Below, piece by piece: positions 27,225 through 38,364 of a stretch of DNA of 64,000 bases (within the stretch, counting starts at the first letter, position 1; each line of letters begins with the position of its first letter). This stretch comes from Eonycteris spelaea (taxonomy: Eukaryota; Chordata; Mammalia; Chiroptera; Pteropodidae). Where the stretch lies: positions 3,869,501-3,933,500 of the forward strand of contig PUFA01000143.1 of the NCBI GenBank assembly GCA_003508835.1, given 5' to 3'. A program made the position numbers and the translations under genes. The notes under the pieces are model-generated. The model did not search any database. It saw only the letters and a list, made by a program, of their open reading frames with translations, and was not told where the DNA came from.

Positions 27225-27245
27225 CACACACACACACACACGCAC
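27225..27245. repeat. (CA)n microsatellite
   Basis: Short run of CA repeats with one G interruption. Confidence 0.8.
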
Positions 27246-27737
27246 ACTGTACGAGCTATCCTAAGTCACCAAACTAGAATTGTATAAAAGAGAGAAATAA
27301 TCTACTACTTTGTTTAAGCCATTGATATTTCAAGGATCTTCAGCTATATATTAATTAATATGGGTGATAATCACCATATGTTTCTCAAATAACCAGTACT
27401 CAAATTTTAGAAACTGAAACATACTGGCAATATTGTATTTCTTAGCTCTTTTTGGTACTATTCTTTAAGATTTATATATTATCCATAAAACATGTCACAA
27501 TATATTTATGTATAAAATACTTCAAATTTTAAATTAGGGGAAGAAATTAATTCCAAAGGATTTTGACAATCATCTACCTTCATAGATATCCAGCTTTCAA
27601 AATGAATTAAACTGAATTTTTAAAGTTAGAACACTTCTGATTCCAAATATTTCATTTCCTTCTCTTCATCAAGAAATATAACAGAAAAAATAAAAAACCT
27701 AATGTTTTACTTTTATTTGGTACTACTAAAAACTAAC

Positions 27738-27906
27738 CTTTTTCATGCAGTCCACATAATTATTGTACCGCAGAGTTCCCGGAGGAAATTCTTCAGACTT
27801 CATAGGGAAATTAGAAATGATGAGCTTTTCGAGCACATGCTTTAAGGTCCTCAAGACTGTCTCCAGTTAGATTGGTGAAGAATGGAAGAAGAATTATTGC
27901 TTGACC
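27738..27906 (-). pseudogene. PRKDC: PRKDC exon-equivalent 13, +1 frameshift
   Basis: AG at 27907-27908 and a GTTAGT donor bound it. It begins [20 protein letters not shown] and then gains one A in the Lys codon run, which brings TAA at 27811-27813. In the shifted frame the conserved text resumes: [20 protein letters not shown], then [14 protein letters not shown]. Confidence 0.92.
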
Positions 27907-28978
27907 CTGTGAAGCAATGCAGACATATGAAATTACACTAGTTGTGGCTGGCTTACAGATCTTACAGAATAAGATAAATTACTGTTTCTAAAGACTTTAC
28001 AAATAAAGCACTGTGTAGATTTAAAATACCTACTAGAACATCAAAAACCAACCTAATGCAATGCTGTATCATGGCTTCTACTCTAGAGGGTAAGTGGGCC
28101 AACTCAGGGCCATACAACACGCGCACGCGCACACACACGCACGCACACACACATACACACACACACACGTTATGATGATTCTGTATGCTATTTCCCTAAA
28201 AATAAGACTCTAGTAGAAATATACTGTGTTGAGTGAAAAGAACATTTTAAATAACCTATGGGTAATTAATAAATATTCCTTGCAGAACTAACTCAGAACT
28301 TCACACTGAGCTTAAAAGAAACTAGGTGTTGTTTCCTTGTGTGGCAGGTAAGTTCCCAGACTCCCTCATACTGAGATATGAGAAACTTGACTAATCACAT
28401 AGAGTGGAACATTGCAAAGAAAATCCTCATGTTCCAGTAAAGAGAACAGTTTTCAATAAGGCCACATTTTATTAGAATGTAAAATCTAATTATTAAAGGA
28501 CTTTAAAGTTAAATGTTTATTATGTTCTGACCTAAAAATTACCAAGATATTTTATATATCTCTATTAATACAAAATTAAGTTTAATATGCTGTCATTCAT
28601 TAATCAGCATTCTCTAGAAAGCCAATTTAAATCACTGATATGCAAAGACATATTAATTCTTCTAAGTATAGTTACTTCATGTAATTATACTTATCTTTTG
28701 GAGAGACATACTAAGGTATGTGAAGATCAGATAACATGATACCAGGGGTTCCTTCAAAGCCATGGCCTGGAGTGACTATACATTTGAAACAAACATGTCC
28801 ACAGACTATCTATAGCTATGAGGTTGGATAACAGGTACATGGGGGTTTACTGTAGTAGTCTCTCTGCTTTTGAACGTTTAAAATTTGCCACTATAGAAAA
28901 CAGAAAACATCACAAATGTGCTAAATTAGGAAAGTAAGGAAGAATATAATGGGGAAAAAACATGCTTTTAATACTTAC
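27907..28978. other. Intron with CA-rich microsatellite
   Basis: A mixed (CA)n/(CG)n tract lies at about 28118-28170. 28680-28910 looks like the tail of an old dispersed repeat ('aggtacatgggggttta'). The 68-aa frame on the minus strand here is only the translated microsatellite. Confidence 0.5.
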
Positions 28979-29084
28979 CTTTAAATGTAGACCCAATTTC
29001 GAGTCAGCAAGTAGAGTAGTATATGTTGTAAAGACGCCAGGGAATGCACTGTGATTTTACATTAAAAGATATGGATGAATCAAT
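28979..29084 (-). pseudogene. PRKDC: PRKDC exon-equivalent 12, frameshift
   Basis: After AG at 29085-29086 it reads IDSSISFN, then loses the frame through one extra base and meets TGA at 29004-29006. In the other frame the conserved FTTY/LLADSKLGLHLK text is readable up to a good GTAAGT donor. Confidence 0.9.
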
Positions 29085-29472
29085 CTAAAGGAGAGAAAAT
29101 AAAAATATGATCCATTTCTATATTATGCCGCTAATTTCCTTTACCACACAGTTTTCAAAGTTTTTAAATTTCTGAAATAACTTACACATTTTTTCTTGGG
29201 CTTCAACAATATTTCAACAATTCTTGTTCTAAAATATTTAAGACTATCTGATAAGACAATGAAAGTAAAGGCACACTAAAAAGTAAAGTATAAAAAATGA
29301 TAATAAGTACAAGTGATAATAAAGTAAAATAACAGAAAAAAGTCTAAAATGTAAGATAATCAGCAATTGTCCAGTTAAAATATTTTTTATTTATCAAACC
29401 TCCATCAAAATTTTAAAGATACAAGTTACAGAGGATAAAATAACAATTGTATTTTTTAAGGTCTCTTAATAC

Positions 29473-29658
29473 CTGCAAAATTTTTGCCAATAAGGTCAGC
29501 ACTGCCATTTTACTTTCAGGAGCAGAATCTTTGGCCCACCACAAATCACACTTCCTCCAGTTTTGCAAAATTGTAGTTGCAAGTTGCAGTCCTTGGTGTT
29601 TCTGACTGGCCCGATTCCTGAAGCTCTGATCTAACATGCCATTCAAAACAGTGCTCAC
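29473..29658 (-). pseudogene. PRKDC: PRKDC exon-equivalent 11
   Basis: After AG at 29659-29660 it reads [20 protein letters not shown], then [20 protein letters not shown] and [20 protein letters not shown], ending LQ at GTATTA. Open, close to human. Confidence 0.93.
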
Positions 29659-32080
29659 CTGAAACAATTGTGTGGTGATGGAGGAAAAAGTCATAATCTC
29701 AAGACACATATATAACAAAATTTACTTTCATTTCAAAGCTATTCTTGGAAAATGAAGCTGTTATTTCTGTAATAGCCATTAACTTCACAACTCTCAAACT
29801 GAGAACAGTACTTTAACATACAACTTTTCCACAAAAAAAATAAGGTATTCTCCTCTACAAAACCATGCTCATATTGCTATTTCTTGTTTTACTAGTTGGG
29901 GACAGTCTTGTTGAGAGAAAGAATTAGCTTTCTTCTGTCATCATCATCACCATGTGTGTATGTGCACATGTACACACCTGCACATTCACACACCTGCACA
30001 TTCACAGACATGGATATATACATAGGCTTGCATACACACATTTCCTGTAGCACCACCTTTCAATAATGCTTTCTACTTGGTTAGATTACTATTCAATATT
30101 CCTATCATCATTATGACAATGTAACATTTTTCACAATTAATCCAAACTGTAAACTACCCAAACTTTTCCTTTCTTGCACATTTTGATCTCCTTGAAGTCA
30201 ACACTATCTGCTTCCTTTGCTGTTTTCAATGTGCCCACTATTATTCATCAAATCCTCCCAAATTAATAAAATTTCAAGACATCCAAACATATCAAGAAAT
30301 CTATTGGCTCCATCTCTGTGACAATGTAGTGCCCACTCTCGAATGTTGGTGACCTCTGCATTCTAGGCTTACTTTAACACCTCCAGGAGACTCCTTCACT
30401 TCTCTTGAGTTTAGGTCAACAACTTCCCAGATGCAAATCATCCTCTTTCTCAACTGACTGCCCTTATTTCAGTGAAGTATTTCTTCCAGTGCTTTCCGGT
30501 AAGAACTACACCAGAAATACATTCCTTTGAGATCTGGCATATTTAAAATAATTTCCATTGACTTTCACATGTAAATGATAATCTGGCTGGATTTAGAACT
30601 CCAGATCAGAAATCCTTCCTGATTTGTGAAGAAAATCTACCTCACAGATTTATAGCATCCACTGCTATAAACACAAAAATGATCCAATTTCTTAATCGTT
30701 TCCATTTTTTCCCCATTTAGGTGACAGTGTTAATTTAATTTTACATAAACACACTCTTCCAGGCTGAAGCACATCTGACTGGTTTCAATGTGCAAAAGAA
30801 AAAAGAAAAAGAAAACAAAAACAAACTGTTCTTGGAGTTATTTCTAAATAGAACTCATCTTTAATCCTAATGTAAAAAAAATGTAAAACATAAATCTTAT
30901 GCATTAAATGAATCTTTGGCTAACGACTGTTCAAGAATGATGTTAATATCACGTGTAGGATTGCTATGTTTTCTAGGATTTGACATTTTCGGAGACTGAG
31001 AATTATTATATTAAACGGAAATACCACTACTAAAAACAGAATGCTATAAAGAGAAAGGTGTCATTTGCTTCCAAAGGCTATCAACACACCTAGAGTGATG
31101 TGAAAATAATAAAAGCAAGATACTTTGTGGCAAACTCTGGGGGTAAGGTCAGGACTGTAATATACGAGTTATCCTGTAACAAACACTGCAGCACAAGTAC
31201 CACCACGCAAGTATTTTCCGGCAAACAGGAAATGGGTTAATGTAATCAGGACTTCTATAGAAACTTTCCAGAATTTTTTTCTAGTAGTGAATCCCCAGAG
31301 TTCTGATTCTTCAAGAAAAATGCTCCATGTGGAGCTGTTTTCATACACTATGTCGGACCCTCAATGGCCCTCTTCCATCTGGAAGCGCAAGTCCTTCATT
31401 TCTGGGAAATTTTCTCTCAGCTTGTTTCCATGAAGGCCTGTCTTCCATCTGGGGTGGAGGCCTTAGTACTGGAACTTGTACAATGATCTGAAATTTCCTT
31501 ATCTTTCTCTCCTATTTCCTATTTTGTCTTTTTTCTTCTATTCTGTGTAAGAGTCCCTAAATTTTAACTCACCCAATTCATATTTTATTTCTGATGCCTA
31601 TGCTTAATTTCCAAGAATTCTTTTTTGTTCCCTGATGTACTTTTTCAGTAGCAATGGATATAGTATCTTCTTTTATCTTTCTAAAGTTTTTCTTTTCACA
31701 TGTCCATTTCAAGTAGCTTTTTTCCTTCAAGTCAGTTTTAAAAATTCTTTTTTCAGGTGCTTTGTACTCTTTGCTGTTGGTACATATTAAGAAACTGACT
31801 ACAATCACTGTGTTAGTGAGCAGGGCTCACTGGCCATGATGATTGCTGTGAACTGATAAAGTTGGGCAATGATGACACTATATTTATTTTCTCTTGGGCT
31901 TGTTAAAATAGTCCAATACCCTGCTTATGAGAATATACCTAGCTGACCATATTCTGGAAGTCAAATTGAGGGAAAAAGCTAAGCTTTAAAGATCAGAATT
32001 TAGGGAGGCTTTCATTTAACTTCCTTGTATTTAAAGAGGGTATCCTTACACCACAGAAATACAAAGAATCATAAGAGACT
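29659..32080. other. Intron, mostly unassigned
   Basis: About 2.4 kb between exon-equivalent 11 and the L1 at 32.1 kb. It holds a short CA-rich stretch near 29950-30010 and T-rich, repeat-like text at 31560-31800 (perhaps old antisense L1-type sequence), none nameable with confidence. Confidence 0.35.
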
Positions 32081-32084
32081 AGTG

Positions 32085-33173
32085 TGAACAATTATATACC
32101 AACAAATTGGCCAATTTAGAAAAAATGTATAAATACCTAGAAATATACAAAACTTCCAAGACTGAATCAGAAAGGAATAGATAATCTGAATAGACCAATT
32201 ACTAGTAAGATGAGACTGAATCAGTAATCAAAAACCTCTCAACAAACAAAAGTCCAGGGCCAGATGGCTTCATGGGTAAATTCTACCAAAAATTTATAAA
32301 GAACTGATACCAATTCTTCTCAATCTCTTCTAAAAAACAGAAGGGAAGGAAACACTTTCAAGGTAATTTTATGAGGCCAGCATTACCCCGAAACCAAAAC
32401 CAGACAAGGAAAATACAAAAAAAGTCATTTACAGGAAAATATCCCTGATAACATAGATGTAAATATCCTCAACAAAATATTAGCAAACCAAACACACAAT
32501 ACATTAAAGAGTTCATATACCATAATCAAATGTGTTTTTATTCAGGGATACAAGGATGGTCCAACAAATGTAAATCAACGATGTGACACATCACATTATT
32601 AAAAATGAAAATAAACCATATGATCAATAAATGTAGGAAAGCACTTGATAAAAATTAACATCCATTCATGATAAAAACTCTGAACACAAAGAGGGTTAGA
32701 AGGAACAAATCTCAATATAATAAAACCATATATGATAAGCCTGCAACTAACACATTCAGCAATGAAAACCTCAGTGTTTCCTCTATAATCAGGAACAGGA
32801 CAAGAATTCCCACTTCCATCACTTTTATTCAACATGGTACTGGAAATCCCAGCCAGAGCAATTAGGCAAAAATCAACTCGAAATGTATTAAAGTCCTGAA
32901 TGTCAGACATGAGGCTATGAAACTCCTAGAAGAAAAACTTAGGGGGAGGCTCCTTGACATTGGTCTTGGCAATAAGTTTTGGATTTCACATCAAAAGCAA
33001 TGGCAACAAAACAAAAATAAATAAGTGGGCCTATATCAAACTATAAAAACCTTCTACATAGAAAATATCAACAAAATGAAAAGGTAAGCTACAGAATGGG
33101 AGAAAATATTTGCAAATCATATCTGATAAGGGGTTAATATTCAAAAATAAAGAACAAACCCATACATACCAAC

Positions 33174-33209
<36 letters not shown>

Positions 33210-33375
33210 AATCCAAATAAAAAATAAGCTGAGGACAGACATTTTTCTAAAGACTCACAGATGACCAACAGGTACATGAAAAGGTATTCAACATCATCAA
33301 TCATCAGGGAAATGCAAATCGAAACCACAACGAGATATTACCTCACACCTGTTAAAATGATTATTAAAGAGACAA
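32085..33375 (+). mobile_element. L1 ORF2 fragment, sense, internally deleted
   Basis: Starts in the middle of ORF2 ('aattatataccaacaaattg', then 'agtccagggccagatggctt'), passes through the RT region ('gggatacaaggatggtccaa') and jumps near 32860-32880 to the late ORF2 text ('agtcctgaatgtcagacatg'). It ends near 'cctgttaaaatgattattaa'. It is 5'-truncated and holds a 32-base pure A run at 33177-33208. Confidence 0.8.
33177..33208 (+). repeat. Poly(A) run, 32 bases, inside L1
   Basis: Uninterrupted A run in the ORF2 part of the L1 fragment, not at its 3' end; probably a slippage expansion of a short A-rich stretch. Confidence 0.9.
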
Positions 33376-35021
33376 GAAATAATAACATAATTTAATGATA
33401 AAATTTAAATATTTCTATATAGAAGAAATGCTCCAAGACTGAAAGATAAATGGCCAGTAGGAAAAAGTACTTTCCACATACATAACAGAGTTCTACTATC
33501 CTTAATATACAAAATGTCTTACAAATTAAAATGTACATCTCAACAGAAAAATGGGCAAAATACAAAAATACAGCTACACCAAAAATGCTTTGATTATTTA
33601 AAAAAATTAATGGGAGACACAATCAGTAGAGTTAAAGAACTGACATTAAACTTGAGATAAAAGTACAAAACTACAATTCTCAGTAGTGAAAATAAAATGA
33701 TTTGTTTGGTGCAAAGTATCCCAAACTTTACTACACTGCTTAAAGAGGTACTTGTAATTACATACTGAATGTGATTCTAATCTTCACTCAAGTTCTTTAA
33801 AATATATAAATACGTATATATGTGAAACACACACACACACACAACACACACACACACAACCCACTACACACACATCCTTACACTCAACTGGGCCTAAGGT
33901 CTCCAGTCGAGAGACGTTTATTCTGTCCAGAGAATCAGCCATCTGCAACGCTCAGGTGGGGAAGGATCAGTCCCCTGACTGCAGGAATGGCTAATCTTGA
34001 ACCAGTCTTCCTCCATACCTTGCTCTCTCTGTATTCCAGAAACCCAGGGTTTCTACTGCCTGACCTCTTCTGAGTTCTGCAGCACAAATTGGCTGCCCAT
34101 TTTCCGCTGTTATGGTCACACTGCAGCTTTCTTGGACTCTGAAGTCTGTTACCAATTGTTCCCTTTTGCTTTCCACCTTCCAAAGTGCTTTCACTCTTTG
34201 TGTGTGTGTGTGTGCCTTTTAAGACTGTGTTTTAAAAACTGTTTTTGGTCATTTTAGAGGATCTGAGGAGGTGGGGTAAATGCATATGGTTTTTGTCCAT
34301 TATCTTTACTAGACATATTAATAGTTTAAAAGCTCAAAATTACTGTATTTTCTGACGCTATGGGTTACTGCAATTTTATTTATAACTTTAAAAAATACAA
34401 ATTCCTAGTGCAATCTACCATAAAATATTCTCCTACGACAGACAACAAGCACTGTTTGGAATAAATGTTTAACTCAGTAGAAAATTATGCACTTTCTCTT
34501 AAAATGGTCATTCCAAGTTTGTAACAGTTTCTGATTATCTACAGACCAGGTTAAATTTCAAAAATTTTATAAAGTTTAGCAAACCAAAATCAACTTTATG
34601 TTAAATATTAGCTTCCAAAGGTTCAGTGTGAGGAGGAAAGTACGCTATAGCAGGAACATGCAGGCAATAATACCTGAATGTATAGGACCAGCTTGTGGCT
34701 GGTGGAGAAGCAAAGGCAGGCTTGGGCCTCAGGAAAGGTTTATGAGCTCTAATGCCAAGTCTTGACAAAAGTCAATATCCTACATGGCAATAGGCCTAGA
34801 GATTTTGAGGAGTGAGAAATTAGAAAAAATAATCAATGTTTCAACATCCATTATTAAGTATTCACAAAGGCTGTGTTTCGTTTCCTTTGATTTTGTTTTT
34901 AAACACTGGCAAGAGCTTTAAACCTTCCAGGAAGAGATCTTGTTTTGTTTTATGAATATTTCAAAAAACAAATAAGCATTATATTAGAAAATATACTTTA
35001 CATAAAGTACAATTTCATTAC
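33376..35021. other. Intron, unassigned apart from microsatellites
   Basis: Between the L1 fragment and exon-equivalent 10. The block 33890-34260 is GC-richer than its surroundings with frames on both strands, but I recognise no protein or repeat family. Confidence 0.35.
33829..33870. repeat. (CA)n microsatellite
   Basis: Interrupted CA repeat followed by CA-rich sequence; a second short (GT)n run lies at 34199-34214. Confidence 0.8.
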
Positions 35022-35224
35022 CATTTTGGGATTATCCACAGATGATTTCAGGAGCTCCATTACAGCAAGATCTATATTTTTCAGTAATTCAGTGTTGATT
35101 ATTTCTGAGAACAAAATAAAAAATACTCTCCATGACAGAACTTGACAATGTTTCTCTGGCACTCTCCTGAGGATGGCATGGACAACGCTGCTGTGTCCAG
35201 AAGAAGACTCACAAGGCATTCACA
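35022..35224 (-). pseudogene. PRKDC: PRKDC exon-equivalent 10, frameshift
   Basis: After AG at 35225-35226 it reads [15 protein letters not shown]..., reaches HGEYF and loses one base in a T-rich stretch, giving TAA at 35099-35101. In the neighbouring frame the match continues as [20 protein letters not shown] and [11 protein letters not shown] up to a GTAATG donor. Human has [20 protein letters not shown] there. Confidence 0.92.
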
Positions 35225-36030
35225 CTGAGAAGAAGGAAGAAAAGTATGTGCGATAACAGAATTACATATCTTAAATGTGACAGAAAGACTCTTGGGTGCT
35301 ATAAACTTTGAAAGTGGAAAATCACACAGGAAGGTCTAAAGAGAGCCTGATGTTTAAAAGGCCTGGGTTCAAGTTTGAATTGTATATATTTCAAAGAGCC
35401 TCCATTTTCTATGTTTCATTTTGGGAAAGAAATCTTCCCTGACTCCCATTTCTCCCCCACTTCCAGAAATCTTGTTGTTGCTTTGAGGGTAGAGTCTAGT
35501 AAGGGTGAGTATTTTTAGACGACTTAAGTATGTAATTTGTTTACATAAAGTTGACAAAGGGGTTAAAAAGGTTTCTGCTACTGGAGAAAAGATGGGCAGA
35601 ATGGGGTAAGCATACTGAACTGATTGGCAGGTGTCAGCTATAGCAAAAACTGTTTGAAGCCAGCCCTACACAGATCAAACAAAGAATGAAGACATTTCTT
35701 GTGGTGTCTCTGAATTATCTTCCAAGGGTTTTTCCCTAATCAGCTATCTGATGAATCACCAAGGACAGGGAAAGAAGTGGTCACTGTGTCAACACAGACC
35801 AACTGTTCTCTGTCCAAACTCCTTTTGAAAACAAGAGAGAATAGACAAAACCTCAATTTAAGAGAATACTGTTCTCTTCTTTTATTAAAGAAAAAACAAA
35901 AGACCTCTTAGAGGTTTTTTATAAATCAATTAAGAATTTACCCAACTAATTCCTATTTTTAAAGACACAATGCATGTGAGTTATATATTTACATCATTAG
36001 GATAGCATAGCACGTAGCTGTTTTTCCTAC
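35225..36030. other. Intron, nothing recognised
   Basis: About 0.8 kb without exon-like or named repeat signal. Confidence 0.4.
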
Positions 36031-36189
36031 CAGTCCTCCAAAAGCAAAAGGCCAACTCCAGCAGTCCACTGCCAATCGCTTACAACTGGGGTCTAGAGAA
36101 GAAAGGCACTGTTGTTCACGTCCAGGTGCAATGCTCTTATAAACCAGGGAAAGAAGTTTTGTACCAATAGAATGATGCTGATCTGCAGA
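36031..36189 (-). pseudogene. PRKDC: PRKDC exon-equivalent 9, paired -1/+1 indels
   Basis: After AG at 36190-36191 it reads [18 protein letters not shown], then [13 protein letters not shown]. The human [14 protein letters not shown] is replaced by [14 protein letters not shown]. The nucleotide text fits a one-base loss just after LA and a one-base gain in the T run before FAFGGL, so only about eight residues are changed and no stop results. Donor GTAGGA. Confidence 0.88.
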
Positions 36190-36641
36190 CTAAAATAAAA
36201 TCAACACAGAAATATCCAGCAGTAAGATATTTTATTTAAAAAAATTTCACCGCTTTCATTAATTAAAAAAATTATGTTAGCTAATAGTGACAACTGTTTT
36301 CTAATTGTCAGGAAAATATTCACTAGACTTTGGTTTCTATGCTGTATTTTTTCTTTCAATGTCACCTAACCACAAAGACATAAAAGCAGTTAGTCTCTAA
36401 GTTCTTCAGAAGGCTGCTAGAAATATTCAAATGTCCTTTATATCATTTTCATTTTATAAGTTTTTTAATTTACTTTCTCATTTATATTTCTGGTAACACC
36501 TACATGTCTAGAGCAAGTATTTCTATAATTCCACTTCAGCATGCTCTGTACATAAAAGGATGTTAAAAAGAATACAAATAAATAGACTAATTAGCATAAT
36601 GAAGCTAAGAGAAATGTTAAAAACAAACTGACAGTGGTTAC
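36190..36641. other. Short intron, nothing recognised
   Basis: AT-rich, no identifiable element. Confidence 0.4.
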
Positions 36642-36776
36642 CTGAGATGGTAAATATAACATTCAAAAACCAGCTTATGTAGTTGTTTACAAGCAGACAC
36701 CAATAGAAGCCAAGCTTGGCCCTATCCACATAAAGCATCAGGGCCATACAGATCAACAACAGAGAGCTCCTCAATG
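36642..36776 (-). pseudogene. PRKDC: PRKDC exon-equivalent 8, heavily decayed
   Basis: AG at 36777-36778 and a GTAACC donor bound it. It begins SIEELSVVDLYGPDA (human SIEELCAVNLYGPDA), then gains a base and stops at TAG (36722-36724). The rest matches the human [20 protein letters not shown] stretch only as patchy nucleotide similarity (VSACKQLH is readable in a shifted frame). The most diverged exon in the set. Confidence 0.82.
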
Positions 36777-37218
36777 CTGGCCATGTGGAAAAAGCAAAAA
36801 GAAAATTAGATGAGAGTTGATCTCATTAAATTATCAGGATATACTGGAGGGAAAAAAGGCATGTTCTATTACAATTGTGTTTACTAACTACCTGGCACTC
36901 AAATTTATGACACAGCCCTGGAAAAGCAGATTACAGGCTAACACCCAAACAAGGGGCCCCATGCACTGATCCAGCCATGGAGATCAAACACGGCTAAGCC
37001 ACGTCCAAGGCGTGCATTACTCTAAGGTGCAGAAAAGGCATTTGCTAAATAAATGATTTTCAAACAAACTAATGAGATCCTCTGCACTAAACACCCCATT
37101 GATAGATCCTTTACTTTAAGAAATAGGGCTACAGCAGCAACACACACTGCCAGAGCATGGTGCAAACTTAAATTCACACCACAAACACTTGACCCGGAGT
37201 ATGATCCAAATACCCCAC
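36777..37218. other. Short intron, nothing recognised
   Basis: No identifiable repeat. Confidence 0.35.
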
Positions 37219-37423
37219 CTCTGTGCTGTTATTTTTCCTTCAGGTGCATCTCTAGGATGTCTTTGTATGGGGACTTCTTAGGGCTTCATCAGGTTCACAC
37301 AAAACATTGGGAAGATGATCCATAACAAGACATCACCGATATTGAAACCTATGCTTGAGGGCTCACATAGGGTTTTCACCAAGAGTTTTATAAGGTTTGT
37401 GTACATAAATACTTCCCAAGAGG
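37219..37423 (-). pseudogene. PRKDC: PRKDC exon-equivalent 7, several indels
   Basis: AG at 37424-37425, donor GTGGGG. Clear pieces in different frames: [18 protein letters not shown], then DHLPNV, CVNLM and SPYKDILEMHLKEK, each matching human DNA-PKcs ([18 protein letters not shown] and onward). At least three small indels separate them, and the exon start carries one extra base before the codons for LL. Confidence 0.85.
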
Positions 37424-37526
37424 CTGTAAAAGATGGATTGATATAAAAACATATCTATTGGTCAGGATTTAGATTTTCACTTGCAGCATAAATATCCATG
37501 AAACTGAAAATTTTGCCTGGCTAGGG

Positions 37527-37756
37527 CAAGGGTTTGGTAAACTTTCTCTGTAAAGGTCAGACCAATAAAATGTTTTTGGCTTTGTGGGCCATTGATGGTC
37601 TCCACAACAACTACTTAAATAACTGCTATCTATAGTAGTTGAAAGTGGCCATGGACAACATGTGAACAAACGAATCTGGATGTGTTCCAATAACCTCTTT
37701 ACAAACAGCAGGCAGCAGGTGGGATCTGGCCTGTGGACATAGTTTTCCAGACCCTG
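37527..37756 (+). mobile_element. hAT-Charlie-type MITE
   Basis: Terminal inverted repeats are visible (CAAGGGTTTGGTAAACT at the left; AGTTTTCCAGACCCTG at the right). The inside has 'ctctgtaaaggtcaga', 'ggctttgtgggccat' and 'tgtgttccaataac', the wording of a common mammalian MER-class hAT-Charlie element. No clear 8-bp target duplication. The 113-aa minus-strand frame is just this element. Confidence 0.75.
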
Positions 37757-38145
37757 ATGTGTTAGGGCAATGCTATACCCATAGGACAGGGCCTGGCAAC
37801 AGTAGTACATAGTATATGTTAACTGGATGGGTTGACTGGAGTAGTGTTTATATAATAAGCCTCACGGATACTTACATTTACAAATATTTGCTAATTGCAT
37901 GTTTCCTAAGGCAGATGCTTGTCATAATATAAAATGTAATATCCAATAAAAAGTTAGAAAACTAACTATTTTGTATTTTATTCACATAAGCATCAAGAAT
38001 ACACACAAAGTTTTATTATATAGGGTTACTACTACAGTAATGGAAAGTTCTAAAAAAACCAAACCACTTTTAATAGGTACTTTATATACATTTCCCAGTG
38101 TTAAGTACTGACCTCACATTTCATAGAGCAGCAGAGTGAACCTAC

Positions 38146-38364
38146 CTTCCAGCCTTCTGGGTAGATGTTCAGCAAGTGTTGTGGTAAATTCCATTATCCG
38201 AACGACAACTGTGCATTTGCTGTAATTATATCTTTCTCTCTCGTGGGCTGTCTGTTACCTACTGCCCAGTGCCAAAGCACTTCTATGGCCATAATATCAT
38301 AAATAGCAATGTGTTCTAAAAAGAAAGCTACTGCTTTCCAAAGTGAAGACTGTGTTTCATTAAC
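38146..38364 (-). pseudogene. PRKDC: PRKDC exon-equivalent 6, stops at the first codons
   Basis: With the AG at 38365-38366, the frame set by exon-equivalent 5 runs straight into TAA (38360-38362) and TGA (38357-38359). One base over, the protein is readable: NETQSSLWKAVAFFLEHIAI then YDIMAIE. After that several indels alternate the frame (human [21 protein letters not shown] region), leaving [18 protein letters not shown] text in yet another frame. Donor GTAGGT. Confidence 0.92.

Noticed and set aside
27962..28168. 68-aa Cys/Val-rich minus-strand frame
   Set aside because: Its first part is a translated CA-rich microsatellite.
33822..34073. 83-aa His/Thr-rich frame
   Set aside because: Begins in a CA microsatellite; the remainder has no recognised homology.
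37469..37810. 113-aa minus-strand frame
   Set aside because: Produced by a hAT-Charlie MITE.
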